NCBI RefSeq assembly: GCF_021155765.1
Contig: NC_060111.1
Coordinates: 6,234,481 to 6,298,480, forward strand
Direction of reading: 5' to 3'
DNA from: Diprion similis
Lineage: Eukaryota > Arthropoda > Insecta > Hymenoptera > Diprionidae
DNA length: 64,000 nt
Part shown: positions 15,401 through 28,250 of the stretch, piece after piece
Numbering within the stretch: position 1 is the stretch's first letter
Layout of the letters: each line of letters begins with the position of its first letter
Translations under genes and position numbers: made by a program
The notes under the pieces: model-generated
The model's input: the letters and a program-made list of their open reading frames with translations, nothing else
What the model was told of the DNA's origin: nothing
The model's database searches: none

Positions 15401-16140
15401 TGGTCCTAGGCTATTTTTCATGTGTTTTCTGAGTTCCTGGGCGTCGAATTAGTCTAAAAAGCGTCATACGGATCGATTCCCAGACAAAAGATTTTTCGGC
15501 CAAAAAAAAACCAAGGCTAACCCCTTTGCATTTTTGACGAAAATTTCGACGACTTTGGAAAGTGCTGCAATTGATTCTTTAGGGTACTATTCCGACTTGA
15601 TTTTGCGAGAGGAATCGATTAATCGCAGTCCCGATACGCTGCGAGCAACACCTGCAAAGTTACAGCCGAAAAACTGCAGATTTTCATCGCCATTTCTCTG
15701 CTGCTGGTCCTAGGCTATTTTTCATGTGTTTTCTGAGTTCCTGGGCGTCGAATTAGTCTAAAAAGCGTCATACGGATCGATTCCCAGACAAAAGATTTTT
15801 CGGCCAAAAAAAATCCAAGGCTAACCCCTTTGCATTTTTGACGAAAATTTCGACGACTTTGAAAAGTGCTGCAATTGATTCTTTGGGGCACTATTCCGAC
15901 GTGATTTTGCGAGAGGAATCGATTAATCGCAGTCCCGATACGCTGCGAGCAACACCTGCAAAGTTACAGCCGAAAAACTGCAGATTTTCATCGCCATTTC
16001 TCTGCTGCTGGTCCTAGGCTATTTTTCATGTGTTTTCTGAGTTCCTGGGCGTCGAATTAGTCTAAAAAGCGTCATACGGATCGATTCCCAGACAAAAGAT
16101 TTTTCGGCCAAAAAAAATCCAAGGCTAACCCCTTTGCATT
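12493..16140. repeat. Duplicated 12-monomer block, copy A
   Basis: This block shares rare private variants, in the same order, with 20396-24043. They are TCGAAGG for TCCAAGG (12774), GATTTCGCG for GATTTTGCG (14691), CAGACAGAAG (about 15178), AAAACCAAGG (about 15507) and GACTTGATT for GACGTGATT (about 15594). Every tested marker lies 7,903 bp from its partner, that is 26 x 304 minus the single missing base at 16492. Confidence 0.93.
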
Positions 16141-19100
16141 TTTGACGAAAATTTCGACGACTTTGAAAAGTGCTGCAATTGATTCTTTGGGGCACTATTC
16201 CGACGTGATTTTGCGAGAGGAATCGATTAATCGCAGTCCCGATACGCTGCGAGCAACACCTGCAAAGTTACAGCCGAAAAACTGCAGATTTTCATCGCCA
16301 TTTCTCTGCTGCTGGTCCTAGGCTATTTTTCATGTGTTTTCTGAGTTCCTGGGCGTCGAATTAGTCTAAAAAGCGTCATACGGATCGATTCCCAGACAAA
16401 AGATTTTTCGGCCAAAAAAAATCCAAGGCTAACCCCTTTGCATTTTTGACGAAAATTTCGACGACTTTGAAAAGTGCTGCAATTGATTCTTTGGGCACTA
16501 TTCCGAAGTGATTTTGCGAGAGGAATCGATTAATCGCAGTCCTGATACGCTGCGAGCACTACCTGCAAAGTTACAGCCGAAAAACTGCAGATTTTCATCG
16601 CCATTTCTCTGCTGCTGGTCCTAGGCTATTTTTCATGTGTTTTCTGAGTTCCTGGGCGTCGAATTAGTCTAAAAAGCGTCATACGGATCGATTCCCAGAC
16701 AAAAGATTTTTCGGCCAAAAAAAATCCAAGGCTAACCCCTTTGCATTTTTGACGAAAATTTCGACGACTTTGAAAAGTGCTGCAATTGATTCTTTGGGGC
16801 ACTATTCCGACGTGATTTTGCGAGAGGAATCGATTAATCGCAGTCCCGATACGCTGCGAGCAACACCTGCAAAGTTACAGCCGAAAAACTGCAGATTTTC
16901 ATCGCCATTTCTCTGCTGCTGGTCCTAGGCTATTTTTCATGTGTTTTCTGAGTTCCTGGGCGTCGAATTAGTCTAAAAAGCGTCATACGGATCGATTCCC
17001 AGACAAAAGATTTTTCGGCCAAAAAAAATCCAAGGCTAACCCCTTTGCATTTTTGACGAAAATTTCGACGACTTTGAGAAGTGCTGCAATTGATTCTTTA
17101 GAGTACTATTCCGACGTGATTTTGCGAGAGGAATCGATTAATCGCAGTCCCGATACGCTGCGAGCAACACCTGCAAAGTTACAGCCGAAAAACTGCAGAT
17201 TTTCATCGCCATTTCTCTGCTGCTGGTCCTAGGCTATTTTTCATGTGTTTTCTGAGTTCCTGGGCGTCGAATTAGTCTAAAAAGCGTCATACGGATCGAT
17301 TCCCAGACAAAAGATTTTTCGGCCAAAAAAAATCCAAGGCTAACCCCTTTGCATTTTTGACGAAAATTTCGATGACTTTGAGAAGTGCTGCAATTGATTC
17401 TTCAGGGTACTATTCCGACGTGATTTTGCGAGAGGAATCGATTAATCGCAGTCCCGATACGCTGCGAGCAACACCTGCAAAGTTACAGCCGAAAAACTGC
17501 AGATTTTCATCGCCATTTCTCTGCTGCTGGTCCTAGGCTATTTTTCATGTGTTTTCTGAGTTCCTGGGCGTCGAATTAGTCTAAAAAGCGTCATACGGAT
17601 CGATTCCCAGACAAAAGATTTTTCGGCCAAAAAAAATCCAAGGCTAACCCCTTTGCATTTTTGACGAAAATTTCGACGACTTTGAAAAGTGCTGCAATTG
17701 ATTCTTTAGGGTACTATTCCGACGTGATTTTGCGAGAGGAATCGATTAATCGCAGTCCCGATACGCTGCGAGCAACACCTGCAAAGTTACAGCCGAAAAA
17801 CTGCAGATTTTCATCGCCATTTCTCTGCTGCTGGTCCTAGGCTATTTTTCATGTGTTTTCTGAGTTCCTGGGCGTCGAATTAGTCTAAAAAGCGTCATAC
17901 GGATCGATTCCCAGACAAAAGATTTTTCGGCCAAAAAAAATCCAAGGCTAACCCCTTTGCATTTTTGACGAAAATTTCGATGACTTTGAAAAGTGCTGCA
18001 ATTGATTCTTCAGGGTACTATTCCGACGTGATTTTGCGAGAGGAATCGATTAATCGCAGTCCCGATACGCTGCGAGCAACACCTGCAAAGTTACAGCCGA
18101 AAAACTGCAGATTTTCATCGCCATTTCTCTGCTGCTGGTCCTAGGCTATTTTTCATGTGTTTTCTGAGTTCCTGGGCGTCGAATTAGTCTAAAAAGCGTC
18201 ATACGGATCGATTCCCAGACAAAAGATTTTTCGGCCAAAAAAAATCCAAGGCTAACCCCTTTGCATTTTTGACGAAAATTTCGACGACTTTGAAAAGTGC
18301 TGCAATTGATTCTTTAGGGTACTATTCCGACGTGATTTTGCGAGAGGAATCGATTAATCGCAGTCCCGATACGCTGCGAGCAACACCTGCAAAGTTACAG
18401 CCGAAAAACTGCAGATTTTCATCGCCATTTCTCTGCTGCTGGTCCTAGGCTATTTTTCATGTGTTTTCTGAGTTCCTGGGCGTCGAATTAGTCTAAAAAG
18501 CGTCATACGGATCGATTCCCAGACAAAAGATTTTTCGGCCAAAAAAAATCCAAGGCTAACCCCTTTGCATTTTTGACGAAAATTTCGATGACTTTGAAAA
18601 GTGCTGCAATTGATTCTTCAGGGTACTATTCCGACGTGATTTTGCGAGAGGAATCGATTAATCGCAGTCCCGATACGCTGCGAGCAACACCTGCAAAGTT
18701 ACAGCCGAAAAACTGCAGATTTTCATCGCCATTTCTCTGCTGCTGGTCCTAGGCTATTTTTCATGTGTTTTCTGAGTTCCTGGGCGTCGAATTAGTCTAA
18801 AAAGCGTCATACGGATCGATTCCCAGACAAAAGATTTTTCGGCCAAAAAAAATCCAAGGCTAACCCCTTTGCATTTTTGACGAAAATTTCGATGACTTTG
18901 AAAAGTGCTGCAATTGATTCTTCAGGGTACTATTCCGACGTGATTTTGCGAGAGGAATCGATTAATCGCAGTCCCGATACGCTGCGAGCAACACCTGCAA
19001 AGTTACAGCCGAAAAACTGCAGATTTTCATCGCCATTTCTCTGCTGCTGGTCCTAGGCTATTTTTCACGTGTTTTCTGAGTTCCTGGGCGTCGAATTAGT

Positions 19101-20395
19101 CTAAAAAGCGTCATACGGATCGATTCCCAGACAAAAGATTTTTCGGCCAAAAAAAATCCAAGGCTAACCCCTTTGCATTTTTGACGAAAATTTCGACGAC
19201 TTTGAAAAGTGCTGCAATTGATTCTTTAGGGTACTATTCCGACGTGATTTTGCGAGAGGAATCGATTAATCGCAGTCCCGATACGCTGCGAGCAACACCT
19301 GCAAAGTTACAGCCGAAAAACTGCAGATTTTCATCGCCATTTCTCTGCTGCTGGTCCTAGGCTATTTTTCATGTGTTTTCTGAGTTCCTGGGCGTCGAAT
19401 TAGTCTAAAAAGCGTCATACGGATCGATTCCCAGACAAAAGATTTTTCGGCCAAAAAAAATCCAAGGCTAACCCCTTTGCATTTTTGACAAAAATTTCGA
19501 CGACTTTGAAAAGTGCTGCAATTGATTCTTTAGGGTACTATTCCGACGTGATTTTGCGAGAGGAATCGATTAATCGCAGTCCCGATACGCTGCGAGCAAC
19601 ACCTGCAAAGTTACAGCCAAAAAACTGCAGATTTTCATCGCCATTTCTCTGCTGCTGGTCCTAGGCTATTTTTCATGTGTTTTCTGAGTTCCTGGGCGTC
19701 GAATTAGTCTAAAAAGCGTCATACGGATCGATTCCCAGACAAAAGATTTTTCGGCCAAAAAAAATCCAAGGCTAACCCCTTTGCATTTTTGACGAAAATT
19801 TCGACGACTTTGAAAAGTGCTGCAATTGATTCTTTAGGGTACTATTCCGACGTGATTTTGCGAGAGGAATCGATTGATCGCAGTCCCGATACGCTGCGAG
19901 CAACACCTGCAAAGTTACAGCCGAAAAACTGCAGATTTTCATCGCCATTTCTCTGCTGCTGGTCCTAGGCTATTTTTCATGTGTTTTCTGAGTTCCTGGG
20001 CGTCGAATTAGTCTAAAAAGCGTCATACGGATCGATTCCCAGACAAAAGATTTTTCGGCCAAAAAAAATCCAAGGCTAACCCCTTTGCATTTTTGACGAA
20101 AATTTCGACGACTTTGAAAAGTGCTGCAATTGATTCTTTGGGGCACTATTCCGACGTGATTTTGCGAGAGGAATCGATTAATCGCAGTCCCGATACGCTG
20201 CGAGCAACACCTGCAAAGTTACAGCCGAAAAACTGCAGATTTTCATCGCCATTTCTCTGCTGCTGGTCCTAGGCTATTTTTCATGTGTTTTCTGAGTTCC
20301 TGGGCGTCGAATTAGTCTAAAAAGCGTCATACGGATCGATTCCCAGACAAAAGATTTTTCGGCCAAAAAAAATCCAAGGCTAACCCCTTTGCATT

Positions 20396-23300
20396 TTTGA
20401 CGAAAATTTCGACGACTTTGAAAAGTGCTGCAATTGATTCTTTGGGGCACTATTCCGACGTGATTTTGCGAGAGGAATCGATTAATCGCAGTCCCGATAC
20501 GCTGCGAGCAACACCTGCAAAGTTACAGCCGAAAAACTGCAGATTTTCATCGCCATTTCTCTGCTGCTGGTCCTAGGCTATTTTTCATGTGTTTTCTGAG
20601 TTCCTGGGCGTCGAATTAGTCTAAAAAGCGTCATACGGATCGATTCCCAGACAAAAGATTTTTCGGCCAAAAAAAATCGAAGGCTAACCCCTTTGCATTT
20701 TTGACGAAAATTTCGACGACTTTGAAAAGTGCTGCAATTGATTCTTTGGGGCACTATTCCGACGTGATTTTGCGAGAGGAATCGATTAATCGCAGTCCCG
20801 ATACGCTGCGAGCAACACCTGCAAAGTTACAGCCGAAAAACTGCAGATTTTCATCGCCATTTCTCTGCTGCTGGTCCTAGGCTATTTTTCATGTGTTTTC
20901 TGAGTTCCTGGGCGTCGAATTAGTCTAAAAAGCGTCATACGGATCGATTCCCAGACAAAAGATTTTTCGGCCAAAAAAAATCCAAGGCTAACCCCTTTGC
21001 ATTTTTGACGAAAATTTCGACGACTTTGAGAAGTGCTGCAATTGATTCTTTAGAGTACTATTCCGACGTGATTTTGCGAGAGGAATCGATTAATCGCAGT
21101 CCCGATACGCTGCGAGCAACACCTGCAAAGTTACAGCCGAAAAACTGCAGATTTTCATCGCCATTTCTCTGCTGCTGGTCCTAGGCTATTTTTCATGTGT
21201 TTTCTGAGTTCCTGGGCGTCGAATTAGTCTAAAAAGCGTCATACGGATCGATTCCCAGACAAAAGATTTTTCGGCCAAAAAAAATCCAAGGCTAACCCCT
21301 TTGCATTTTTGACAAAAATTTCGACGACTTTGAAAAGTGCTGCAATTGATTCTTTAGGGTACTATTCCGACGTGATTTTGCGAGAGGAATCGATCAATCG
21401 CAGTCCCGATACGCTGCGAGCAACACCTGCAAAGTTACAGCCAAAAAACTGCAGATTTTCATCGCCATTTCTCTGCTGCTGGTCCTAGGCTATTTTTCAT
21501 GTGTTTTCTGAGTTCCTGGGCGTCGAATTAGTCTAAAAAGCGTCATACGGATCGATTCCCAGACAAAAGATTTTTCGGCCAAAAAAAATCCAAGGCTAAC
21601 CCCTTTGCATTTTTGACGAAAATTTCGACGACTTTGAAAAGTGCTGCAATTGATTCTTTGGGGCACTATTCCGACGTGATTTTGCGAGAGGAATCGATTA
21701 ATCGCAGTCCCGATACGCTGCGAGCAACACCTGCAAAGTTACAGCCGAAAAACTGCAGATTTTCATCGCCATTTCTCTGCTGCTGGTCCTAGGCTATTTT
21801 TCATGTGTTTTCTGAGTTCCTGGGCGTCGAATTAGTCTAAAAAGCGTCATACGGATCGATTCCCAGACAAAAGATTTTTCGGCCAAAAAAAATCCAAGGC
21901 TAACCCCTTTGCATTTTTGACGAAAATTTCGACGACTTTGAGAAGTGCTGCAATTGATTCTTTAGAGTACTATTCCGACGTGATTTTGCGAGAGGAATCG
22001 ATTAATCGCAGTCCCGATACGCTGCGAGCAACACCTGCAAAGTTACAGCCGAAAAACTGCAGATTTTCATCGCCATTTCTCTGCTGCTGGTCCTAGGCTA
22101 TTTTTCATGTGTTTTCTGAGTTCCTGGGCGTCGAATTAGTCTAAAAAGCGTCATACGGATCGATTCCCAGACAAAAGATTTTTCGGCCAAAAAAAATCCA
22201 AGGCTAACCCCTTTGCATTTTTGACAAAAATTTCGACGACTTTGAAAAGTGCTGCAATTGATTCTTTAGGGTACTATTCCGACGTGATTTTGCGAGAGGA
22301 ATCGATCAATCGCAGTCCCGATACGCTGCGAGCAACACCTGCAAAGTTACAGCCAAAAAACTGCAGATTTTCATCGCCATTTCTCTGCTGCTGGTCCTAG
22401 GCTATTTTTCATGTGTTTTCTGAGTTCCTGGGCGTCGAATTAGTCTAAAAAGCGTCATACGGATCGATTCCCAGACAAAAGATTTTTCGGCCAAAAAAAA
22501 TCCAAGGCTAACCCCTTTGCATTTTTGACGAAAATTTCGATGACTTTGAAAAGTGCTGCAATTGATTCTTCAGGGTACTATTCCGACGTGATTTCGCGAG
22601 AGGAATCGATTAATCGCAGTCCCGATACGCTGCGAGCAACACCTGCAAAGTTACAGCCGAAAAACTGCAGATTTTCATCGCCATTTCTCTGCTGCTGGTC
22701 CTAGGCTATTTTTCATGTGTTTTCTGAGTTCCTGGGCGTCGAATTAGTCTAAAAAGCGTCATACGGATCGATTCCCAGACAAAAGATTTTTCGGCCAAAA
22801 AAAATCCAAGGCTAACCCCTTTGCATTTTTGACGAAAATTTCGACGACTTTGAAAAGTGCTGCAATTGATTCTTTAGGGTACTATTCCGACGTGATTTTG
22901 CGAGAGGAATCGATTAATCGCAGTCCCGATACGCTGCGAGCAACACCTGCAAAGTTACAGCCAAAAAACTGCAGATTTTCATCGCCATTTCTCTGCTGCT
23001 GGTCCTAGGCTATTTTTCATGTGTTTTCTGAGTTCCTGGGCGTCGAATTAGTCTAAAAAGCGTCATACGGATCGATTCCCAGACAGAAGATTTTTCGGCC
23101 AAAAAAAATCCAAGGCTAACCCCTTTGCATTTTTGACGAAAATTTCGACGACTTTGAAAAGTGCTGCAATTGATTCTTTGGGGCACTATTCCGACGTGAT
23201 TTTGCGAGAGGAATCGATTAATCGCAGTCCCGATACGCTGCGAGCAACACCTGCAAAGTTACAGCCGAAAAACTGCAGATTTTCATCGCCATTTCTCTGC

Positions 23301-24043
23301 TGCTGGTCCTAGGCTATTTTTCATGTGTTTTCTGAGTTCCTGGGCGTCGAATTAGTCTAAAAAGCGTCATACGGATCGATTCCCAGACAAAAGATTTTTC
23401 GGCCAAAAAAAAACCAAGGCTAACCCCTTTGCATTTTTGACGAAAATTTCGACGACTTTGGAAAGTGCTGCAATTGATTCTTTAGGGTACTATTCCGACT
23501 TGATTTTGCGAGAGGAATCGATTAATCGCAGTCCCGATACGCTGCGAGCAACACCTGCAAAGTTACAGCCGAAAAACTGCAGATTTTCATCGCCATTTCT
23601 CTGCTGCTGGTCCTAGGCTATTTTTCATGTGTTTTCTGAGTTCCTGGGCGTCGAATTAGTCTAAAAAGCGTCATACGGATCGATTCCCAGACAAAAGATT
23701 TTTCGGCCAAAAAAAATCCAAGGCTAACCCCTTTGCATTTTTGACGAAAATTTCGACGACTTTGAAAAGTGCTGCAATTGATTCTTTGGGGCACTATTCC
23801 GACGTGATTTTGCGAGAGGAATCGATTAATCGCAGTCCCGATACGCCGCGAGCAACACCTGCAAAGTTACAGCCGAAAAACTGCAGATTTTCATCGCCAT
23901 TTCTCTGCTGCTGGTCCTAGGCTATTTTTCATGTGTTTTCTGAGTTCCTGGGCGTCGAATTAGTCTAAAAAGCGTCATACGGATCGATTCCCAGACAAAA
24001 GATTTTTCGGCCAAAAAAAATCCAAGGCTAACCCCTTTGCATT
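20396..24043. repeat. Duplicated 12-monomer block, copy B
   Basis: This is the second copy of the block at 12493-16140, with the same private variants at 20677, 22594, about 23081, about 23410 and about 23497. Just upstream, GATTGATCG (about 19871) matches about 12272 but with an offset of 7,599 bp (25 x 304 minus 1). One extra GGGGCACT monomer (20092-20395) has therefore been gained in this copy or lost from the other. A private change (ACGCCGCGAGC, about 23843) separates the copies. Confidence 0.93.
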
Positions 24044-25867
24044 TTTGACGAAAATTTCGACGACTTTGAAAAGTGCTGCAACTGATTCTTTAGGGTACTA
24101 TATCGACGTGATTTTGCGAGAGGAATCGATTAATCGCAGTCCCGATACGCTGCGAGCAACACCTGCAAAGTTACAGCCGAAAAACTGCAGATTTTCATCG
24201 CCATTTCTCTGCTGCTGGTCCTAGGCTATTTTTCATGTGTTTTCTGAGTTCCTGGGCGTCGAATTAGTCTAAAAAGCGTCATACGGATCGATTCCCAGAC
24301 AAAAGTTTTTTCGGCCAAAAAAAATCCAAGGCTAACCCCTTTGCATTTTTGACGAAAATTTCGACGACTTTGGAAAGTGCTGCAATTGATTCTTTAGGGT
24401 ACTATTCCGACGTGATTTTGCGAGAGGAATCGATTAATCGCAGTCCCGATACGCTGCGAGCAACACCTGCAAAGTTACAGCCGAAAAACTGCAGATTTTC
24501 ATCGCCATTTCTCTGCTGCTGGTCCTAGGCTATTTTTCATGTGTTTTCTGAGTTCCTGGGCGTCGAATTAGTCTAAAAAGCGTCATACGGATCGATTCCC
24601 AGACAAGAGATTTCTCGGCCAAAAAAAATCCAAGGCTAACCCCTTTGCATTTTTGACGAAAATTTCGACGACTTTGAAAAGTGCTGCAATTGATTCTTTA
24701 GGGTACTATTCCGACGTGATTTTGCGAGAGGAATCGATTAATCGCAGTCCCGATACGCTGCGAGCAACACCTGCAAAGTTACAGCCGAAAAACTGCAGAT
24801 TTTCATCGCCATTTCTCTGCTGCTGGTCCTAGGCTATTTTTCATGTGTTTTCTGAGTTCCTGGGCGTCGAATTAGTCTAAAAAGCGTCATACGGATCGAT
24901 TCCCAGACAAAAGATTTTTCGGCCAAAAAAAATCCAAGGCTAACCCCTTTGCATTTTTGACGAAAATTTCGACGACTTTGAAAAGTGCTGCAATTGATTC
25001 TTTGGGGCACTATTCCGACGTGATTTTGCGAGAGGAATCGATTAATCGCAGTCCCGATACGCTGCGAGCAACACCTGCAAAGTTACAGCCGAAAAACTGC
25101 AGATTTTCATCGCCATTTCTCTGCTGCTGGTCCTAGGCTATTTTTCATGTGTTTTCTGAGTTCCTGGGCGTCGAATTAGTCTAAAAAGCGTCATACGGAT
25201 CGATTCCCAGACAAAAGATTTTTCGGCCAAAAAAAATCCAAGGCTAACCCCTTTGCATTTTTGACGAAAATTTCGACGACTTTGGAAAGTGCTGCAATTG
25301 ATTCTTTAGGGTACTATTCCGAAGTGATTTTGCGAAAGGAATCGATTAATCGCAGTCCCGATACGCTGCGAGCAACACCTGCAAAGTTACAGCCGAAAAA
25401 CTGCAGATTTTCATCGCCATTTCTCTGCTGCTGGTCCCAGGCTATTTTTCATGTGTTTTCTGAGTTCCTGGGCGTCGAATTAGTCTAAAAAGCGTCATAC
25501 GGATCGATTCCCAGACAAAAGATTTTTCGGCCAAAAAAAATCCAAGGCTAACCCCTTTGCATTTTTGACGAAAATTTCGACGACTTTGAAAAGTGCTGCA
25601 ATTAATTCCTTAGGGTACTATTCCGACGTGATTTTGCGAGAGGAATCGATTAATCGCAGTCCCGATACGCTGCGAGCAACACCTGCAAAGTTACAGCCGA
25701 AAAACTGCAGATTTTCATCGCCATTTCTCTGCTGCTGGTCCCAGGCTATTTTGCATGTGTTTTCTGAGTTCCTGGGCGTCGAATTAGTCTAAAAAGCGTC
25801 ATACGGATCGATTCCCAGACAGAAGATTTTTCGGCCAAAAAAAATCCAAGGCTAACCCCTTTGCATT

Positions 25868-26745
25868 TTTGACGAAAATTTCGACGACTTCGAAAAGTGC
25901 TGCAATTGATTCTTTAGGGTACTATTCCGACGTGATTTTGCGAGAGGAATCGATTAATCGCAATCCCGATACGCTGCGAGCAACACCTGCAAAGTTACAG
26001 CCGAAAAACTGCAGATTTTCATCGCCATTTCTCTGCTGCTGGTCCTAGGCTATTTTTCATGTGTTTTCTGAGTTCCTGGGCGTCGAATCAATCTAGAAAG
26101 GTTCATACAAATCGATTTCGAACCGAAAAATTTTCGGCTTAAAAAATGACCAAAAACGTAAGGCTAACCCCTTCGGTTTTTTTCCGATAATTTCGCCTAT
26201 TCTGAAAAGTGCTGCAGCAAATTCTTTGAGGCACTATCACAACGTAATTTTGCGAGAGAAATCGATTGAGCGCAGTCCGAACGCGCTGCGAGCAACGGAT
26301 CAAAAGTTACAGCCAAAGAACGTAGGTCGTATTTTTTCAATTTTTCCGCTGCTGGTCATTGCGTCGTAATTTCTCTGCTGTTAGTCCTTCGCTATTTTTG
26401 CTGTTATTTCTGACTTTCTGGGCGTCCAATCAAGCAGAATGGGTCACACGAATTGATTTGGAGACGAAAAACTTTCGGCTCCGAAAATCACGAAAAAAGT
26501 AAGACTTTGAAAAGCGCCGAAATTAATACCTTAGGGCACTTTCCCTTATATAGCGCAGTCCCAATACGCTGCGAGCTGCGGATCAAGAGTTCTTACGAAA
26601 AAACAAGAAATTTCATTCTCAAAACTACTGCTTTTGGTTCTCCTCTAATTACGATAGCTACCCGCGTTTCTGGGTGTCGAATGAGTCCTGATCGCCTCAC
26701 GTAAATTGATCCCATAGACGTAAGGTTTTTTCTCCTCAAAAATAA
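25868..26745. repeat. Right edge of the satellite: degraded monomers
   Basis: After one last near-canonical monomer the array decays from about 26090. At 26100-26430 there is an old monomer carrying the same extra GTCGTAATTTCTCTGCTGTTAGTCC-like segment as the left edge. At about 26430-26745 a still more diverged monomer follows (GACTTTGAAAAG, GCGCAGTCCCAATACGCTGCGAGC, GTTTCTGGGTGTCGAATGAGTC). Beyond that no similarity is seen. Confidence 0.88.
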
Positions 26746-28250
26746 ACAACCTTGGCTATTCATCGATCAATTCTTTGATACCTTATATTGATCTAAGTTT
26801 GCGAATACGCATAGATGAAACGGTTCAGAGCCACAGCGAAAAACTACGACAATTCTTACTATAACTTTATTTTTTTGTCCGCCGCAAAGCTTTAAGCCTA
26901 TTTTACATTTCTTCAAGTCAGATGTGTATTCAAATATTTCAAGAAAGAGCAGGCCCACACTATGAGCCAATGATCCAACTTTTCGGCTGAAATACCTGTA
27001 ATTTGCGATGGATTCTCGAGAATGTGGGAAAAAATACCCACACTTATAGCTTAAACGTTTCGTTTATTCAACCAGCCTTAATTGTAATACAAGTGTTTTA
27101 CGTGTCGGTGAGTACTTCACTAACAAACTTACAAATACACCTAAAGTGAAAGACCAAGAGGACTGCAGAAATTTGATCAAATATTACATAAGAAATCAAA
27201 TTTTCATCTGTCGACATTGGTGTAGTATATATTAGTTTAGGTAGAATATGAAAAATACTAATCATTCAATTAGATAGAAATGATGATGTTACTTGAGCTA
27301 TACTACGCGGATGATCGCACAAGGTCCCCAGATGAATTTGGTCTAGTTTTTTTTGTAACTTTCCAAAAGTGCGTCATATTTTTGATCAAGTGTGACCCAA
27401 ACTCTTTCCGTGCGTTGAATAGTTCCATCGTAGATCTCGGGGTAGCCTTGATTTATGGAAAACCAAATTCATTGTAATTATAACATTTCATGATACTGAG
27501 ATATAATGTAACTCAAACATTAAAACGAAATGTATAAGCCTGCAAGTAAATTGTATTGAAATAAATACTAATCTTGTAGGACGAACGTAATATCATATGA
27601 ATCACACGAATAAACTTTACACAAAATTAAATAGATGTTATGATTGATTTGCTCATAATAATCAGCTCATGACCTCGACTGTATAATGTATTATCTATCA
27701 ATAATAAATCAAATCCCCGTCCACCTAGTAATGTAATAACGAAAATTTTACTCGGCTTAGATTATTAATTAGAAAACTGAACTGTTCATCGCTTCGTCCT
27801 GCATTTTTTATTTTGAATCTCCACGAATCGTTTAACTCTTGCAACGTTCATTTATATTATATTCTATTCTTTTTTTTGTAACTACAGTGTTTGCATTTAA
27901 GGCACTCGGGCGCACTCTAAGTAAACAGACAATGAAATGAAAATATTGATTTACCCATTCACGAATTAATTGCATAATTTTCCCTTTTACAAATTTCCCT
28001 ATAATTCCAACTTCTCATTACTTGTAGTCTCATAATCTCCAACGAATGGCAATTTGCCAAATAGCAACGTGTGTAAGAATTTTCAAGCTTGATTTAGAAA
28101 TCATGTTTTAAAAAATAGTACATTTTTAACGAAATTGTGATGGGTTAAAGATTGTTGTTTCTCCATCTGATCGGGATTATCGTGATCCCACGTCGCAAAC
28201 TCTCTATTACCGACAGTCAGCACAGTCGGCTAAACAGAGCGTTAAACATT
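26746..28250. other. Gene-free AT-rich spacer
   Basis: Only short open frames without splice or start context are seen. I find no RNA gene or repeat with confidence. The 3' part (about 28150-28250) becomes less AT-rich and is probably the promoter region of the TMX-like gene that follows; no clear TATA box is placed for it. Confidence 0.5.

Larger units (their letters stand above)
2461..25867. repeat. Homogenised satellite core, 77 monomers of 304 bp
   Basis: Monomers fall into subtypes defined mainly by a segment about 52-61 bases into the unit: TTAGGGTACT, TTGGGGCACT, TTAGAGTACT (usually with GAGAAG instead of GAAAAG), TTCAGGGTACT (with GATGAC instead of GACGAC), and a TTAGGG type linked to GACAAAAATTT plus CAGCCAAAAAAC. 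Linked markers travel together, so these are real lineages and not sequencing noise. Early monomers (2765-5196) are mostly the GGGGCACT type; from 5197 on subtypes are interleaved. The last monomers (24044 onward) carry the most private substitutions. Confidence 0.97.
1975..26745. repeat. Large satellite DNA array, 304-bp monomer
   Basis: A head-to-tail tandem array fills almost 25 kb. The period is 304 bp: the landmark TTTGACGAAAATTTCG recurs at 2461, 2765, 3069, 3373 and so on. From 2461 to 25867 there are exactly 77 monomers in 23,407 bp, so one net base is missing; it is at about 16492 (TTGGGCAC instead of TTGGGGCAC). Monomers differ by only a few substitutions. Each holds the 10-bp palindrome CGATTAATCG, a second ClaI site (ATCGAT), a PstI site (CTGCAG), an AvrII site (CCTAGG) and an A8 tract. 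No frame stays open across monomers, so it is not a coding repeat. By analogy with other insect satellites it is probably heterochromatic or pericentromeric; that is inference. Confidence 0.98.

Noticed and set aside
25261-25792. Two 75-codon open frames in the satellite that look like a conserved protein
   Set aside because: They are chance open frames in two late monomers. Almost all other monomers have stops in the same frame, and the similarity is that of the repeat itself.
2461-25867. CENP-B box in the satellite monomer
   Set aside because: I looked for the TTCG-N4-A-N2-CGGG pattern on both strands of the monomer and found no match.
2461-25867. CRISPR array or similar repeat-spacer system
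   Set aside because: The units abut without unique spacers, the monomer is 304 bp, and the sequence is clearly eukaryotic.
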